This document shows, piece after piece, positions 1-7,129 of a stretch of 10,289 bases of DNA (position 1 is the first letter of the stretch; every line of letters begins with the position of its first letter). The DNA comes from Herpetosiphonaceae bacterium (GTDB taxonomy: Bacteria > Chloroflexota > Chloroflexia > Chloroflexales > Kallotenuaceae), in contig JASKZZ010000520.1 of NCBI GenBank assembly GCA_030147335.1, forward strand, positions 1 through 10,289, written 5' to 3'. Made by a program: the position numbers and the translations under genes. Under the pieces are notes generated by a model. That model did not search any database, had not been told where the DNA came from, and saw only the letters and a list, made by a program, of their open reading frames with translations.

Positions 1-645
1 GCCCTCAGGGCTTTCCGCCGTTATCGCGTTTTCAAACTCCGAATATGTCGGCACAAAGCCTTCGGTCAAAATCTTGTCGATGACTTCGGTCACTGTTGCG
101 GTCGATTCAACCCGATAAGTATCTGGAAATAAATATCCTTCAAGGCCCTGACCTTCAGGAATAGACTCCAACAAGGCATAGTTTTCTTTAAACGGCGTAG
201 CATCGCGCGCAACCGTCAAAAAGTCTTCTGTGCTATCGACCAATCCTTGTTCCACCAAGCGCTCAGCTACTTGCTCCATGCGTTCGCCAGGGATAATCTG
301 GAACTCTGTCTCTTCCACCACAGGAGCAGTTTGCAGCGATGCAATAATCTGACCCATAGACATGCTTTGTGTCAGCTGATATTCACCTGCTTGCAGCTTG
401 TCGGCGGCTCCTTGCCGAGACACAAGAAAACGGAACAGCAACGGCTGCGAGATCAAGTCTTGCTCTTTCAAGCTTGTAGCAATGGCGGTAACGCTTTGAC
501 CAGGCTCGATCGTAAATGTCACCGGCTCTTCGTTGGTTGGGTCAACTCTTCGCGTTATTTCATTCTTGAGTAATTCGCTGGCAACCCCAACAAAGATGCC
601 GCCAATAATAACCAAGAACATTAACGCCCGAAATAATCGGTTCAA
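1..645 (-). CDS. mltG: MltG-like endolytic murein transglycosylase (5' part only)
   Basis: The gene reads leftward off the window; 215 N-terminal codons are visible. MltG (YceG-like family) is an inner-membrane lytic transglycosylase that cleaves nascent peptidoglycan strands and helps set glycan length. Visible parts: a short N-terminus and a membrane span at about residues 4-24 (LFRALMFLVIIGG...), then a LysM-like subdomain from about 42 to 104 (FTIEPGQSVTAIATSL...), then the start of the catalytic region with the family signature LEGYLFPDTY at 168-177. The catalytic glutamate of the family lies further on and is outside the window. The start is taken as TTG at 645-643, because GGAGGA lies 5 nt upstream and an in-frame TAG lies 15 nt upstream; an in-frame ATG at codon 9 would cut into the membrane segment. 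It is divergent from the glycosyltransferase gene. Family assignment is confident; activity cannot be judged from this fragment. Confidence 0.9.
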   Translation of the reverse strand, partial: MNRLFRALMFLVIIGGIFVGVASELLKNEITRRVDPTNEEPVTFTIEPGQSVTAIATSLKEQDLISQPLLFRFLVSRQGAADKLQAGEYQLTQSMSMGQIIASLQTAPVVEETEFQIIPGERMEQVAERLVEQGLVDSTEDFLTVARDATPFKENYALLESIPEGQGLEGYLFPDTYRVESTATVTEVIDKILTEGFVPTYSEFENAITAESPEG

Positions 646-650
646 CAGCT

Positions 651-656
651 TCCTCC
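651..656 (-). promoter_or_regulatory. Shine-Dalgarno site deciding the TTG start of mltG
   Basis: GGAGGA on the minus strand sits 5 nt before the TTG at 645. An in-frame TAG at 660-658 rules out a longer protein, so this strong site fixes a non-ATG start. Confidence 0.75.
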
Positions 657-670
657 ACTAAACCAAAACT

Positions 671-699
671 ATTATAGCAGCGGCCTATCAGCGCGGCAA
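671..699 (-). promoter_or_regulatory. Sigma-70-type promoter of mltG
   Basis: On the minus strand, TTGCCG (699-694) and a consensus TATAAT (676-671) are separated by 17 bp. This predicts a transcript start near 664 and a short 5' leader of about 20 nt before the TTG codon. The -10 is a perfect match and the -35 matches at four of six positions. Confidence 0.65.
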
Positions 700-749
700 A
701 CCTTTTCAAGCATCATATGTTAACAGCTCGATAAGAACGCGTATCGGCA

Positions 750-758
750 TGGTACACT
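750..758 (+). promoter_or_regulatory. Possible extended -10 promoter of the glycosyltransferase gene
   Basis: TGG followed by TACACT (753-758) has the TGn extended -10 form. No -35 box lies at normal spacing. It would give a leader of about 40 nt before the ATG at 807. Weak evidence, but it is the best candidate in this part of the divergent region. Confidence 0.3.
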
Positions 759-806
759 GAGGCGCCGAAGGTAACGGCATACAAGGAAGGTTTTGCAGGA
801 GCAACT

Positions 807-1937
807 ATGGCACGCGTTCTCATCCTCCATGCATCTGTAGGCGCAGGCCATCGTCGCGCGGCAGACGCACTGGCCGAGGCCTTCGCGCGACGTTCACCGG
901 GCCAGGTGCGTGTCGAAGATGTGTTGGATTATACAAATCCACTCTTTCGCGAGGCATATGCCCACTCGTATTTGCGTTTGACCGACAAGTTGCCGGCGCT
1001 GTGGGGATATGTGTACGAGCAGACCGACCGAGACTTTTTCCGCTTCGCAACCGAACTGCGTACGCTGGTCGATGCAATATGGGCATGGGGACTACGCAAA
1101 CTTCTCCGTGATTACGCGCCACGGGTTATCGTTTGTACACATTTTCTGCCGGTTGAAGTGCTGGCGCTGCGCAAGGGCCAGTCGCGGCTCCAACAGCCGC
1201 TCTACTGCGTCGTCACCGATTATGCTGCCCATGCATTCTGGGCCTACCGCGACGTTGACCGCTACTTTGTGGCGACTGACGAGACCCGCCAGCAGCTGGT
1301 AGCGCGTGGAGTTGCGAGCAGCACGATCATGTGTCATGGCATTCCGGTTGATCCACGGGTTACTGCCGCGAAAACGCTTGAGGATCAGCGCAAGAATCAT
1401 GATTTGCCGCTTGACAAGCCGGTGATTACGTTGTTTGGTGGTGGCCTTGAACCTAACCGTGTGCGGGTGATTGTTGAAGGATTAATGCACCAGGGCATTG
1501 TTGCAACGTTGATCGTTGTTGCCGGTCGCAATCGCACCCTGATCGCCGAGATAGCCGATCTTGGAAGCACGCCGACGCTTCAGCTGCGTAAGCTGGGATT
1601 TATTGATTACGTAGATGATTTGGTAGTAGCGTCGGATGTGGTCATCACCAAAGGAGGGGGGCTGACCGTAACGGAGGTTTTAGCCAGAGGACGACCGATG
1701 ATCATTATCGATCCGATTCCAGGGCAGGAAGAAAGCAACGCCGATTATCTAGCCGGCATCGGCGCGGCAATCAGCATACGCCTTCCACAACATGTACCAT
1801 TCGCTGTAGCACAGCTATTGTCTGATCCTCAGCGACTTCACGACATGAGTGTCAGCGCGAACAGGGCAGCTCGTCCTCGCGCCGCACTTGATATTGTGGA
1901 AACCATTCTCAGCGACATTGGCGAACGACCAGTGTAG
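807..1937 (+). CDS. UgtP/MGDG-synthase-like lipid glycosyltransferase
   Basis: A 376-residue GT-B glycosyltransferase of CAZy family GT28, in the group that includes processive diacylglycerol glucosyltransferase UgtP and plant MGDG synthase. These enzymes transfer a hexose from a UDP-sugar to diacylglycerol at the cytoplasmic membrane face. The N-terminal acceptor domain opens with LILHASVGAGHRRAA (residues 5-19), the family's glycine/histidine loop, followed by CTHFLP (110-115) and VTDYAAHAFW (136-145). After the hinge GIPVDP (178-183), the C-terminal nucleotide-sugar domain has FGGGLEPNR (210-218), TKGGGLTVTE (281-290) and GQEESN (306-311). No signal peptide or membrane span is seen; association is presumably peripheral. 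AGGAG lies 5 nt before the ATG. Length is similar to family members. Its 3' end is 16 bp from the convergent FHA kinase gene. The exact sugar and acceptor cannot be read from sequence; a glycolipid role is inferred from the family. Confidence 0.88.
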   Translation: MARVLILHASVGAGHRRAADALAEAFARRSPGQVRVEDVLDYTNPLFREAYAHSYLRLTDKLPALWGYVYEQTDRDFFRFATELRTLVDAIWAWGLRKLLRDYAPRVIVCTHFLPVEVLALRKGQSRLQQPLYCVVTDYAAHAFWAYRDVDRYFVATDETRQQLVARGVASSTIMCHGIPVDPRVTAAKTLEDQRKNHDLPLDKPVITLFGGGLEPNRVRVIVEGLMHQGIVATLIVVAGRNRTLIAEIADLGSTPTLQLRKLGFIDYVDDLVVASDVVITKGGGLTVTEVLARGRPMIIIDPIPGQEESNADYLAGIGAAISIRLPQHVPFAVAQLLSDPQRLHDMSVSANRAARPRAALDIVETILSDIGERPV

Positions 1938-1953
1938 CGGGATGCTTTATGGA

Positions 1954-3468
1954 TTACATCCACTCAAAGCGCAGCTCAACGTCCCCGATGCGAATACGAT
2001 CGGACGCGCGCAGTGGTTGAGGCCGATGAGCAGGCAATGTTACTCCGTTCAGTACGGTGCCGTTAACGCTTCCAACATCGGTTACTACGTATTGATCACC
2101 ACGTCGTTCAATAACCGCGTGCCGCCGCGATGCATGGCCACGGTCGTAATCGGCAAGATCTAACTCAGGATAATGGTTTTGCGAAGGGTCGCGCCGCCCA
2201 ATCCGACACGGCAAGTTCAGCAGCGGATATTCCCAGGTACCGCGTGGTGTTGTGATAACAAAACGCGCCGGTGGTAGCGCCACGGGTTGCGCAACTGGCT
2301 GCTGCGCGGGACGTGGCGGTTGTGCTACAGCAGTTTGTGGCCTTGGCGCTGCTGATGGCGCGACAACCACTGGTAAAACTGCACCACACGAAGCGCAAAA
2401 TCGAGCAGACGACTTGTTGCCACGACCGCAGTTTTGGCAAAACCGAGCCGGACTGGCATTTGCAGCATCAGGTGGGGCAATCACAGGCGCGGGATCAACG
2501 CGGCGCACCGTTTGGCCAACAGCAGGTTGGGCCTGAGCGCGTGCGCGTGGAGGCACAACTGGCGCTGCCGTACGCTGCGTCGCATCTAAAGCTACCGGCG
2601 GCTGTGATGGGGCAGCCATAGCAACAGCCGGCGGCATTGGCTGAGTCAGACAGGCTAGCATTGCTTGTTCCATCGCATCAGCTGATGGGAAACGGGCATT
2701 ACGGTCCTGCTGCATCGCCGTAATCACAATTTGCTCAGTACGCGGCTGCACCGATGGATTGAAGCTTTGTATTTCGCCCACTTTAGGTGTAGACAGCGGA
2801 CGTGGCGGTAAGTTCGTCAGCAGATGGTACAGCGTTGCGCCTAATGTATAAATATCGGAGCGTGCGTCGGTCTGGCCCTTGCCATATTGCTCAGGCGGCG
2901 CATAGCCAAAGGTGCCGATTGCAACCGTATCCTTCGATTTACCAACTTTATGTGTACGAGCTACGCCAAAATCAATAAACTTAATCGTTCCATCTGGAGT
3001 CAAGATAACATTCTCGGGCTTAAGGTCGCGATAGATAATTGGCGGACGTTGGCTATGCAGGTAAACCAACACACGCGCCATTTCAATTGTCCACCGCAGC
3101 GCGTCCTGCTCAAAGGCCGGCGCGTTGGCCTCGCGCAAACGCTTTTCCAGCGTTTCACCGTTGACAAACTCCATCACAAAATACTGGCGGCCCTGCCACT
3201 CGAACAGCTCAAGACCACGTACCGCATTTGGATGATTGATGCGCAACACTAACTCGGCCTCTTGCGCAAACAACTGCCGACTTTCAACTTGCTCGTCGGG
3301 CTTGAGCGGCTCAGCCGAACGCTGCTCTTTGAGCGCCCAGATAGAATTGTCGCTCAATCGCCGCACCCGGTACACTACGCCCATACCGCCGCGACCAACC
3401 CTTGCCAGCACCTCGTACTGACCTTGCTGACCTTGAGCAATCGTCCCGACCGGCAGTTGATCCCCCAC
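1954..3468 (-). CDS. Soluble Ser/Thr protein kinase with zinc ribbon and FHA domain
   Basis: A 504-residue cytoplasmic Hanks-type kinase, numbered from the GTG at 3468. Kinase domain at about 18-275: glycine loop GRGGMG (25-30), ATP lysine K47 in WALK, helix-C glutamate E70, catalytic loop YRDLKPEN (146-153, Tyr in place of the usual His), DFG (166-168), APPE (190-193). A Pro/Ala/Gln-rich linker holds a four-cysteine zinc ribbon, CQNCG (344-348) and CASCG (358-362). The FHA domain fills about 402-504, with RIGRRDP (422-428), ASRRHAVI (446-453) and GSVNGTVLNG (466-475), the loops that read phosphothreonine. There is no membrane span. GTG is preferred because GGAGAGG lies 5 nt upstream; an in-frame ATG at 3507 would sit only about 4 nt from the predicted transcript start and lacks a good ribosome site. 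All catalytic residues are present, so it should be active. Substrates are unknown; the divergent kinase is an obvious candidate partner. Confidence 0.93.
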   Translation of the reverse strand: MGDQLPVGTIAQGQQGQYEVLARVGRGGMGVVYRVRRLSDNSIWALKEQRSAEPLKPDEQVESRQLFAQEAELVLRINHPNAVRGLELFEWQGRQYFVMEFVNGETLEKRLREANAPAFEQDALRWTIEMARVLVYLHSQRPPIIYRDLKPENVILTPDGTIKFIDFGVARTHKVGKSKDTVAIGTFGYAPPEQYGKGQTDARSDIYTLGATLYHLLTNLPPRPLSTPKVGEIQSFNPSVQPRTEQIVITAMQQDRNARFPSADAMEQAMLACLTQPMPPAVAMAAPSQPPVALDATQRTAAPVVPPRARAQAQPAVGQTVRRVDPAPVIAPPDAANASPARFCQNCGRGNKSSARFCASCGAVLPVVVAPSAAPRPQTAVAQPPRPAQQPVAQPVALPPARFVITTPRGTWEYPLLNLPCRIGRRDPSQNHYPELDLADYDRGHASRRHAVIERRGDQYVVTDVGSVNGTVLNGVTLPAHRPQPLRASDRIRIGDVELRFEWM

Positions 3469-3473
3469 GCATT

Positions 3474-3480
3474 CCTCTCC
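3474..3480 (-). promoter_or_regulatory. Shine-Dalgarno site favouring the GTG start of the FHA kinase
   Basis: GGAGAGG on the minus strand lies 5 nt before the GTG at 3468. The upstream in-frame ATG at 3507 has no comparable site, so the protein most likely begins GDQLPVGTIA after its initiator residue. Confidence 0.65.
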
Positions 3481-3517
3481 TCTCCACGTCCCAACACAGC
3501 GCCACACGTCTAATCAT

Positions 3518-3545
3518 AGCATATTGATGCGACAGCTAGCATCAA
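3518..3545 (-). promoter_or_regulatory. Predicted promoter of the FHA kinase gene
   Basis: On the minus strand, TTGATG (3545-3540) and TATGCT (3523-3518) are 16 bp apart; each matches the sigma-70 consensus at four of six positions. A second -10-like TATGAT lies at 3518-3513 but at a poor spacing of 21 bp. The predicted transcript start is near 3511, giving a leader of about 43 nt to the GTG start. Confidence 0.4.
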
Positions 3546-3548
3546 TAT
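3521..3548. repeat. Perfect inverted repeat (10-8-10), candidate operator
   Basis: ATATTGATGC (3521-3530) and its exact reverse complement GCATCAATAT (3539-3548) flank the 8-bp spacer GACAGCTA. The centre-to-centre distance of the arms is 18 bp, or nearly two helical turns, as expected for a dimeric helix-turn-helix regulator. It covers the predicted -35 and spacer of the FHA kinase promoter. It lies upstream of both divergent genes and has no T-run, so it is not a terminator. Confidence 0.6.
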
Positions 3549-3674
3549 CCGAATCAACTATAGTGTGACGTAGATGTATCGAGCAATGTTGCAAATATCG
3601 CACCATACAATGGAACTTTTTTAACGTAATATGCGTCTGTATAGATAAGATACGGCATTCGACCGATGATTTCT

Positions 3675-3705
3675 TTGCATATTCTGGTACTGTACACGAT
3701 ACAAT
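3675..3705 (+). promoter_or_regulatory. Predicted promoter of the propeller kinase gene
   Basis: TACAAT (3700-3705) is a near-consensus -10 box; TTGCAT (3675-3680) is a weak -35 at a long 19-bp spacing. Transcription would begin near 3712. That supports the ATG at 3733 as start, because the upstream GTG at 3715 would then be almost leaderless. Confidence 0.45.
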
Positions 3706-3719
3706 AGAGGCAATGTGCT

Positions 3720-3724
3720 GGAAG
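3720..3724 (+). promoter_or_regulatory. Shine-Dalgarno site favouring the ATG start of the propeller kinase
   Basis: GGAAG lies 8 nt before the ATG at 3733. A competing AGAGG (3706-3710) lies 4 nt before an in-frame GTG at 3715, but it would sit upstream of the predicted transcript start. The two starts differ by only six residues. Confidence 0.5.
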
Positions 3725-3732
3725 CTTCAACA

Positions 3733-5685
3733 ATGACACAACTCGACCCGCTCCTTGCAGGGCGTTATCGAATGGGCCGGCTGCTAGGCAGTGGGGGCTT
3801 CGGCACAGTGTACCTTGCGACAGATGAGCGCCTGCATCGGCCTGTAGCAATCAAAATTTGCTCAACACAACGATTGCCACCACACGAAGCTGACGAGGCG
3901 GCGCAGCTTTTCCAAAGCGAAGCTCTAACACTTGCTCGGTTACGACATCCCGGCTTAACTGCCATCTGGGACTACTTCAACGAAGGCGACGATTGGTATC
4001 TTGTCATGGAGTACGTGCCGGGAGAAACGCTCCGCGACGTGCTACGCAAGTCTGGTGGCGCATTACCACAAGCCGATGCTCTTAGCTATACAAGGCAGAT
4101 TTGCGCCGTGTTAGGCTACCTCCATCGACAACAACCGCCAGTTGTATTTCGTGACCTGAAGCCAGGGAACGTCATGGTAATGCCGGACGGCCAGCTAAAG
4201 CTGATCGATTTTGGCATTGCCCGTTTATTTTCGCCTGGAAAGACTGCCGACACTTCGCAGTTTGGAACGCCTGGATACGCACCGCCGGAACAGTACGGCG
4301 GACAAACCGAGCCGCGCTCCGATCTGTACACGCTCGGCGTTGTTCTGCATCAAATGTTGACCGGCCATAATCCTAGCAACTCGCCCTTCGCTTTGCCGCC
4401 AGTTCGTTCAATCAACCCAACCGTGCCCGAGCCACTTGAAGCGTTGGTTGCACAAGCCACCGCCTATAACATAACTGATCGTGTCGCATCTGCTGATCAA
4501 TTTTGTGAGCTACTTGAAGCAGCCGTTACCCGTCCCGCGCCAAAGCTAACAACTGTAGCCCCACGGATATTGACGTATCCTGTTGCGCAGCCGACAAATA
4601 CACCAACTGGAAGACAGCCGTGGGCGCCAACACCGCAGCGTATCCCCAATCGGCCAAATACAAAAACGGGTATAGGACGGGGCATTACGTTACTCCTACT
4701 TTTGATGCTGCTGCTCGGTTCAGTTGGCGTAGGAGCGTATATGTTGCGCGCTCAACTCGCCGATCTGCGCGCATTAATATTACCTACCGTTGTTTCTGAT
4801 GCCGCTAGTCAAACAGTACCAAAGACTGCCTTATTCTCGGCAACAGGGGATAATGGTATTAAGAACATTTATCAAACCAACCCGCTTACTGGCAAGACAC
4901 GTCCTTTAACGCAGATGCCACAAAATGTAAGCGCGTCTCAGCCGGCATTATCGCCTGACGGCAGCAAAATCGCGTACACGCGTGAAACCCGTGCGTTCGA
5001 CGAAATATCGAAGGTTGGAACAATCCTGTCATCGGAAGTCTGGCTGATGGACCGCAACGGCGCTAATCCTCGACGAGTGCTGCCAAGCTATCCATTAGCG
5101 CGTTCCGCAGCATGGTCGCCTGACGGCGCTTGGCTTGCGCTTGAAGTTGCAGAGAATGACCGCGAATGGAAAGATCATGACATTGTGCTGGTGAACGTAG
5201 CCAATGGCTCCGTTAGTACACTTATTACATCACCCCAATGGGAAGGTGGACCGACATGGTCGCCTGATGGTGTACAGGTGGCGTTTCATGCGCGACGCGG
5301 CAGCAAATGTATGGAAATCTTTTCGATGGGTCTACAAAATGGCAGTACAGAGCAACAGATTACAAATCTTAGCGGCAATGAATGTAATACACAGAGCAGC
5401 GGCGACTACTGGCCAGATTGGTCGACTACCGGTATTGCCATGGGCAGAAAATTGGCGGGTAAAGAGCAAATTGTTGTGATCGACCCTGTGACACGCGCAG
5501 AAACAGTATTGGATACCGGGGAACAACCAGCAGGCCATCCCAACTGGTCCGCTGATGGCCGTCACCTATTGTTTGAGCAGGGCAAGCTCCCATCTGTTGC
5601 ACTTGCCCGCTATGACCTTGAATCGAAGATGACGGCGCAGGTTGAGACAGCGCTTGCGGGAGCACATCTCGCCGATTGGAACTAG
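3733..5685 (+). CDS. Transmembrane Ser/Thr protein kinase with TolB-like beta-propeller
   Basis: A 650-residue Hanks-type kinase with a single membrane span. Kinase domain at about 12-265: glycine loop GSGGFG (19-24), ATP lysine K41 in VAIK, helix-C glutamate E63, catalytic loop FRDLKPGN (139-146, Phe replacing the usual His), DFG (159-161), APPE (183-186). A Pro/Thr-rich juxtamembrane linker (about 268-312) leads to a hydrophobic span at about 316-338 rich in Leu. After it comes a propeller of TolB/PD40-like blades, marked by LSPDG (406-410), WSPDG (461-465), WSPDG (509-513), a degenerate WPDWSTTG (560-567) and WSADG (605-609). N-in topology puts the propeller outside, where it could bind a ligand or envelope component and signal inward. 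It is divergent from the FHA kinase gene and convergent with glnA (44-bp gap). Catalytic residues are intact. The ligand and substrates are unknown. Confidence 0.93.
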   Translation: MTQLDPLLAGRYRMGRLLGSGGFGTVYLATDERLHRPVAIKICSTQRLPPHEADEAAQLFQSEALTLARLRHPGLTAIWDYFNEGDDWYLVMEYVPGETLRDVLRKSGGALPQADALSYTRQICAVLGYLHRQQPPVVFRDLKPGNVMVMPDGQLKLIDFGIARLFSPGKTADTSQFGTPGYAPPEQYGGQTEPRSDLYTLGVVLHQMLTGHNPSNSPFALPPVRSINPTVPEPLEALVAQATAYNITDRVASADQFCELLEAAVTRPAPKLTTVAPRILTYPVAQPTNTPTGRQPWAPTPQRIPNRPNTKTGIGRGITLLLLLMLLLGSVGVGAYMLRAQLADLRALILPTVVSDAASQTVPKTALFSATGDNGIKNIYQTNPLTGKTRPLTQMPQNVSASQPALSPDGSKIAYTRETRAFDEISKVGTILSSEVWLMDRNGANPRRVLPSYPLARSAAWSPDGAWLALEVAENDREWKDHDIVLVNVANGSVSTLITSPQWEGGPTWSPDGVQVAFHARRGSKCMEIFSMGLQNGSTEQQITNLSGNECNTQSSGDYWPDWSTTGIAMGRKLAGKEQIVVIDPVTRAETVLDTGEQPAGHPNWSADGRHLLFEQGKLPSVALARYDLESKMTAQVETALAGAHLADWN

Positions 5686-5729
5686 CCACGAATCGCACCG
5701 TTTAGCAGTTCGATATTGCTCTGAACGTA

Positions 5730-7064
5730 TCAAAAAATCGGCAGGTAACGATCCAGTTCCCACTGCGACACATACAAGCGGTACTCATCCCATTCTTGCT
5801 GCTTCGCCTCAATAAAACGCTCAAAGATGTGCGCGCCCAACGCCTGCTGCACAACTTCATCGCGCTGTAATTCTTCGAGCGCTTCTCCTAGCGATCCCGG
5901 CAGTGTCATTAAAGCACGAGAACGTGGGTCAATATGATACAAATCTTCTTCGGCAGCTGCCGGAGGCATCAAATTGCGCTTAATACCGTCAAGTCCCGAT
6001 TTGAGCATTACGGCGAAGGCAAGATATGGATTAGCCGACGGATCGGGGCAGCGCAGCTCAACGCGTGTGGCTTGGGTACGCCCTCTGGTAATGCGTGGCA
6101 CGCGAACAAGGGCGGAACGGTTTGTTTGACCCCAACTGATGTACACCGGTGCTTCATAGCCTGGCACAAGCCGCTTATACGAGTTGACCAACGGCGCGAG
6201 AACGGCGGACATACCCCGCGCGTGTTCCAACAGCCCGGCAACGTATTGCAGTGCAATCGGTGAAAGACCACGTTCCTGATTTTCACCGTAAAAGATATTC
6301 GTGCCCGTTTCTACGTCGGCCAGACTTTGATGAACATGCATGCCGGAGCCATTGATTTTGGCAATCGGCTTGGGCATAAAGGTCGCGTACAACCCATGCT
6401 TTTGTGCAATAGCTTTGAGCGTTGTGCGAAACGTAACAGCGTTATCGGCGGTACGCAGCGCATCGCCATATCGAAAATCGATCTCGTGCTGTCCAACCGC
6501 AACCTCATGGTGGCTGGCCTCGACCACAATGCCAAATCCTTGCAGTGCCTTGACCATCTGTCGTCGAATACCAGTTGCGTAGTCGGTTGAAACATCGAAG
6601 TAGCCGGCTGCGTCATGGGGAATAGCCTGGAGTGAGCCATCCGGTCCCGGCTTGAACAAGAAGAATTCAAGCTCCGGGCCTGTATTAAAGATGTAGCCCA
6701 TCTGGTGCGCTTCGGCCATCACATTTTTCAATGCGCGGCGTGGATCACCCGGAAATGGGTCGCCACTCGGCGTGTACACATCACAAATAAAACGCGCAGT
6801 TACTGTATCGCCTTCACTTTCCCATGGAATAACCGCATAGGTGTCCAAGTCAAGCTGAAGATACATGTCGCTTTCAGCAATGCGCGCAAATCCTTCGATT
6901 GATGAACCGTCAAACCAAACACCATGATCGAGCGCATCCGGCAGCTGGCTGATTGGGATTGTGATATTTTTGATGATACCGACAATATCAGTGAATTGAA
7001 GGTTGAGAAAATCGACCTTGTGTTCTTTGATGAGATCCAGAATCTGCTCTTTGGTATAGCTCAC
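5730..7064 (-). CDS. glnA: Glutamine synthetase, type I-alpha
   Basis: A 444-residue cytoplasmic enzyme (numbered from the GTG at 7064) that makes glutamine from glutamate, ammonia and ATP in a dodecamer. Visible signatures: QFTDIVG with the active-site aspartate (23-29), FDGSSIEGF (51-59), PELEFF (130-135), HHEVAVGQHEIDFRY (185-199), NGSGMHVHQS (238-247), NSYKRLVPGYEAP with the active-site flap glutamate at 304, NRSALVRVP (315-323) and RCPDPSANPYLAF (338-350). Length equals the Bacillus GlnA and the roughly 25-residue insert of the adenylylated beta type is absent, so control is probably by feedback rather than adenylylation. GTG at 7064 is chosen because AAAGG lies 8 nt upstream and it gives the family N-terminus SYTKEQILDLIKE; the frame stays open to a TTG at 7097. 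It follows the membrane repeat protein gene but has its own -10 box. Confidence 0.96.
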   Translation of the reverse strand: MSYTKEQILDLIKEHKVDFLNLQFTDIVGIIKNITIPISQLPDALDHGVWFDGSSIEGFARIAESDMYLQLDLDTYAVIPWESEGDTVTARFICDVYTPSGDPFPGDPRRALKNVMAEAHQMGYIFNTGPELEFFLFKPGPDGSLQAIPHDAAGYFDVSTDYATGIRRQMVKALQGFGIVVEASHHEVAVGQHEIDFRYGDALRTADNAVTFRTTLKAIAQKHGLYATFMPKPIAKINGSGMHVHQSLADVETGTNIFYGENQERGLSPIALQYVAGLLEHARGMSAVLAPLVNSYKRLVPGYEAPVYISWGQTNRSALVRVPRITRGRTQATRVELRCPDPSANPYLAFAVMLKSGLDGIKRNLMPPAAAEEDLYHIDPRSRALMTLPGSLGEALEELQRDEVVQQALGAHIFERFIEAKQQEWDEYRLYVSQWELDRYLPIF

Positions 7065-7072
7065 ACGCACAA

Positions 7073-7077
7073 CCTTT
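7073..7077 (-). promoter_or_regulatory. Shine-Dalgarno site favouring the internal GTG start of glnA
   Basis: AAAGG on the minus strand sits 8 nt before the GTG at 7064 and only 2 nt before another GTG at 7070. The TTG at 7097 has no such site. Confidence 0.5.
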
Positions 7078-7123
7078 CGGTAGTATTTGACGCCCAAACA
7101 GTTTCAGTTTTTGTTGTGCGACC

Positions 7124-7129
7124 ATTATA
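7124..7129 (-). promoter_or_regulatory. -10 box of a glnA promoter
   Basis: A consensus TATAAT on the minus strand starts 2 bp after the stop codon of the upstream gene. Transcription from it would start near 7117, about 50 nt before the GTG at 7064. No convincing -35 is seen in the coding end of the neighbour, so an activator or readthrough may contribute. Confidence 0.5.

Larger units (their letters stand above)
3469..3732. other. Divergent intergenic region between the two kinase genes
   Basis: This 264-bp stretch is the longest gap between genes and is visibly more AT-rich than the coding flanks. It holds a predicted promoter for each kinase, one perfect inverted repeat, and the 8-bp palindrome ACTATAGT (3557-3564). 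No small gene with a convincing ribosome site was seen; the open frame on the minus strand here runs back into kinase coding sequence and has no family-like content. Confidence 0.6.

Noticed and set aside
247..573. 108-codon open frame on the plus strand
   Set aside because: Antisense to mltG, which has a ribosome site, a promoter and the LEGYLFPDTY signature.
1938..1953. Search for a terminator between the convergent glycosyltransferase and FHA kinase genes
   Set aside because: The gap is only 16 bp and holds no stem-loop.
3557..3564. Palindrome ACTATAGT, also readable as a -10 box on either strand
   Set aside because: Eight bases are easily found by chance in AT-rich DNA and no good -35 lies at proper spacing on either strand.
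3554..3850. 98-codon minus-strand open frame crossing the divergent kinase region
   Set aside because: It begins inside kinase coding sequence, lacks a ribosome site and has no family-like features.
4930..5560. Repeated SPDG-coding stretches, considered as a DNA repeat
   Set aside because: The similarity is at protein level (propeller blades); the DNA copies are diverged and irregularly spaced, so this is not a tandem DNA repeat or CRISPR array.
5686..5729. Search for a bidirectional terminator between the convergent propeller kinase and glnA genes
   Set aside because: Only a weak 4-bp stem with no T-run was found, so no terminator is called.
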